Below the pieces are notes generated by a model, which saw nothing but the letters and a program-made list of their open reading frames with translations, searched no databases and had not been told where the DNA came from. From CAYUBI01 sp964443005 (GTDB lineage: Bacteria; Margulisbacteria; Riflemargulisbacteria; GWF2-35-9; CAYUBI01): a stretch of DNA of 19,707 nt. The translations under genes were made by a program, and so were the position numbers. Where the stretch lies: contig CAYUBI010000042.1 in NCBI GenBank assembly GCA_964443005.1, positions 1 through 19,707 of the forward strand. The letters run 5' to 3'. Each line of letters starts with the position of its first letter. Within the stretch, counting starts at the first letter, position 1. Positions 17,889 to 19,707 of this stretch are shown here, piece after piece.

Positions 17889-18697
17889 CTATTGTATCGC
17901 AAATACTATATCAAAGTACATTTTTTATCTATCTTTGTGCAGTCATCCTCTATTTTTCATTCTTTCTTCTTCAAAAACATAAACTTAATATAATTAGTTA
18001 TTGGGTTACAGTTATCGGATTTATTTTACATACACTCGCATTTGCACTTCGATGGAAAATCTCAGGATTCATTCCTATTGCATCTATATTCGAAGCACTT
18101 TCATTTTTTTCATGGACAATCATCTTGACCGCAATTCTGGCTGAATATCGCCACAAACAGCCAATTATTACAGCAATTACTGCAACAATTGGGCTAATAT
18201 TTATTTCACTTGCATCGCTACATCCCTCTGCCATTCATCCACTAGCACCTGCGCTACAAAGCCTATGGTTAAAACTACATGTTAGCATGGCTATTATCGG
18301 AGAAGCGGCATTTGGCTTTGCTTTTGTATGTAGTATTATATATCACATTAAAAAATCTTTCCCTGAAAAATTCACACAAAACCTTCCCACAAAGGAAATA
18401 CTCGACAAACTCACTTATAAATCTATTGCGATTGGCCTTCCAGTTTTTACAATCGGAGCACTTATTTTTGGCTCTATCTGGGCTTACAGAGCTTGGGGAA
18501 CATATTGGAACTGGGATCCTAAAGAAACTTGGTCGCTGATTACCTTTCTTGTATATATTCTTTACTTGCACATGCGATTACAACGTGGATGGAAAGCTGA
18601 AGCAACTACGTGGATTGCTATTATTGGATTTTTAGTCGCAGTCTTCACATTTTTAGGAGTTAATTATTTAATGACTGGAATGCATAGTTATCAATGA
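17885..18697 (+). CDS. ccsA: CcsA/ResC cytochrome c assembly protein (haem handling, WWD domain)
   Basis: CcsA (also CcsB/ResC), the haem-handling partner of ResB in System II cytochrome c maturation; belongs to the CcmF/CcsA haem-handling superfamily. 270 aa with about eight membrane segments (roughly 12-29, 37-55, 63-86, 93-111, 130-153, 181-201, 216-231, 241-262). The WWD haem-binding motif is at 204-216 (WGTYWNWDPKETW). Candidate conserved histidines H49, H132 and H267 (GMHSY) are present. Start ATG 17885 was chosen because it overlaps the resB stop by 4 bp (ATGA), with AAAGGA upstream; the longer upstream frame lies inside resB. The pair is one translationally coupled unit. No c-type cytochrome gene (CxxCH) is seen in the window. 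Confidence 0.95.
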   Translation: MTIVSQILYQSTFFIYLCAVILYFSFFLLQKHKLNIISYWVTVIGFILHTLAFALRWKISGFIPIASIFEALSFFSWTIILTAILAEYRHKQPIITAITATIGLIFISLASLHPSAIHPLAPALQSLWLKLHVSMAIIGEAAFGFAFVCSIIYHIKKSFPEKFTQNLPTKEILDKLTYKSIAIGLPVFTIGALIFGSIWAYRAWGTYWNWDPKETWSLITFLVYILYLHMRLQRGWKAEATTWIAIIGFLVAVFTFLGVNYLMTGMHSYQ

Positions 18698-18743
18698 TAC
18701 CTGAATGACGCCGACATGCGCTATAGGCAAACAAATCCTGAAT

Positions 18744-19707
18744 ATGAATCTACAAGACAAAATTCCTTATTCGGTTATTAGAGTAGTTAAACGGCTTCAA
18801 GAAAATGGATTTCAAGCTTACATTGTAGGCGGCTCCATACGAAATCTCTTACTAAAGTTACCTGTCCGAGATTTTGATATTGCGACAAATGCGACACCCA
18901 CACAAATTACGCCACTATTTTCACGGGTCATCCCAACTGGATTAAAATATGGCACAGTATCAGTGAAATATCGTCAAAAACTTATCGAAATCACTACGTA
19001 TCGTCAAGAAAGCAATTATGATGGCCGACGACCTCACAATATTAAATTTATTGATTATTTGATTACAGATTTAGGTCGACGAGATTTCACCATTAATGCA
19101 ATAGCGTATAATCCAATAACTAATGAGTTAGTTGATCCATTCAATGGGCAGAATGACCTTATGAATCATCTAATTCGCGCAGTTGGAGACCCAATCGAAC
19201 GATATAAAGAAGATAACCTTCGTATGTTTCGTGCAATTCGCCTAGCCTCAGAATTGAATTTCGATATTGAAAACAATACATTCAGCGCAATTCAACCTGA
19301 TAAATTTAAAATGCAACTATCCATGGAGCGAATTCGGGATGAACTCATCAAAATCATGAGTGGCATAAATCCTAAAAAAGGATTCGAGCTGTTAACAAAA
19401 AGCAAATTACTGCCATTTATGTTTCCCCAATTGTCAACTATCGAAAACCATTCAGATTATGGAAAATTATTTCTCAAGCAACTCATATATAAGTGCCAAA
19501 AATCATCACCTGGCCGCCGCTGGGCAGTTTTATTGGACTGGCCACACAATCAAGGTGACGAAAGAACAAAATTATTGTTACACGATATTTCATGGGACCC
19601 GCTCACGATTCTGCGTTTTTTAAAGTTCCCCAAAACTATCAAACAGAAAATTTTAACCCAGCTTGAATCGCGAAACCGTCGACGAAAAGGAATATTAAAC
19701 ACCCGAG
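18744..19707 (+). CDS. cca: CCA tRNA nucleotidyltransferase (class II), truncated by window end
   Basis: Adds or repairs the 3' CCA of tRNAs in the cytoplasm. 321 residues are visible; the frame is open at the edge (full family length is about 400-470). Motif A: YIVGGSIRNLLL (26-37) with the catalytic pair D43/D45 in VRDFDIAT; candidate third carboxylate E82. Other motifs: GRRDFTINAIAY (111-122), EDNLRMFRAIRLASE (156-170), ERIRDEL (195-201) and the later LLPFMFPQL. The pattern (PTGLKYGTV, YDGRRP, ITDLGRRDF) resembles Bacillus-type CCA-adding enzymes more than E. coli poly(A) polymerase, but the two are hard to separate by eye. GG.(V/I)RD has N34 in place of the usual D. Start is uncertain: ATG 18744 gives the expected short N-terminus, ATG 18705 is in frame, and neither has a convincing Shine-Dalgarno. 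It lies 46 bp after ccsA on the same strand. Confidence 0.9.
   Translation, partial: MNLQDKIPYSVIRVVKRLQENGFQAYIVGGSIRNLLLKLPVRDFDIATNATPTQITPLFSRVIPTGLKYGTVSVKYRQKLIEITTYRQESNYDGRRPHNIKFIDYLITDLGRRDFTINAIAYNPITNELVDPFNGQNDLMNHLIRAVGDPIERYKEDNLRMFRAIRLASELNFDIENNTFSAIQPDKFKMQLSMERIRDELIKIMSGINPKKGFELLTKSKLLPFMFPQLSTIENHSDYGKLFLKQLIYKCQKSSPGRRWAVLLDWPHNQGDERTKLLLHDISWDPLTILRFLKFPKTIKQKILTQLESRNRRRKGILNTR

Noticed and set aside
18275..18571. Minus-strand ORF opposite ccsA
   Set aside because: It lies wholly antisense to a well-supported CcsA gene and has no recognisable features.

Overview
The window looks like an AT-rich scaffold from an uncultured, cell-enveloped (diderm) bacterium. The evidence is a PorV/UPF0164-type outer-membrane barrel carrying S-layer-homology (SLH) domains, a secreted protein ending in a FlgD/T9SS-type-A-like domain, System II (ResB/CcsA) cytochrome c maturation, and strong Shine-Dalgarno sites. 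SLH-bearing outer-membrane proteins together with giant fibronectin/TSP3-type secreted proteins suggest a candidate-phylum lineage of the Margulisbacteria/WOR-1 kind. This is inference: no ribosomal marker is present.

Layout: an unrecognised partial gene (1-299, minus) is divergent from cysS (403-1767, plus), with a small palindrome between them. cysS converges on a long minus-strand surface-protein locus, and the two meet at a shared hairpin (1782-1823). In transcription order (right to left) the locus holds: a 937-aa modular secreted protein (14070-16883); a giant paralogue (8012-13911), interrupted by a 100-N scaffold gap at 13562-13661; a 1426-aa FN3/CBM-like protein with a T9SS-like C-terminus (3721-8001); and a 623-aa PorV-like barrel with three C-terminal SLH domains (1832-3703). 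The last three are separated by 10 and 17 bp and look like one operon. Good sigma70-type promoters precede the 937-aa gene (16912-16940) and the giant gene (14015-14043, overlapped by a palindrome).

To the right, on plus, are resB (17055-17888) and ccsA (17885-18697), which overlap by 4 bp and form the System II haem-handling/cytochrome c synthase pair. They are followed by a CCA-adding tRNA nucleotidyltransferase (18744 to the window end, cut off).

How it may fit together (inference): the three large proteins are exported, Ca-binding, probably glycan-binding surface proteins. The barrel-SLH protein may tether the outer membrane to the cell wall and/or serve as the outer-membrane partner for the secreted proteins. 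The giant protein grew by in-frame duplication of an exact 1398-bp (466-codon) unit, still perfectly identical over a 240-bp block, and shares its last ~410 residues with the 937-aa paralogue. No intergenic stretch exceeds 300 bp; the longest is 16884-17054, which holds a promoter. I saw no tRNA, rRNA, CRISPR array, insertion sequence or transposase.
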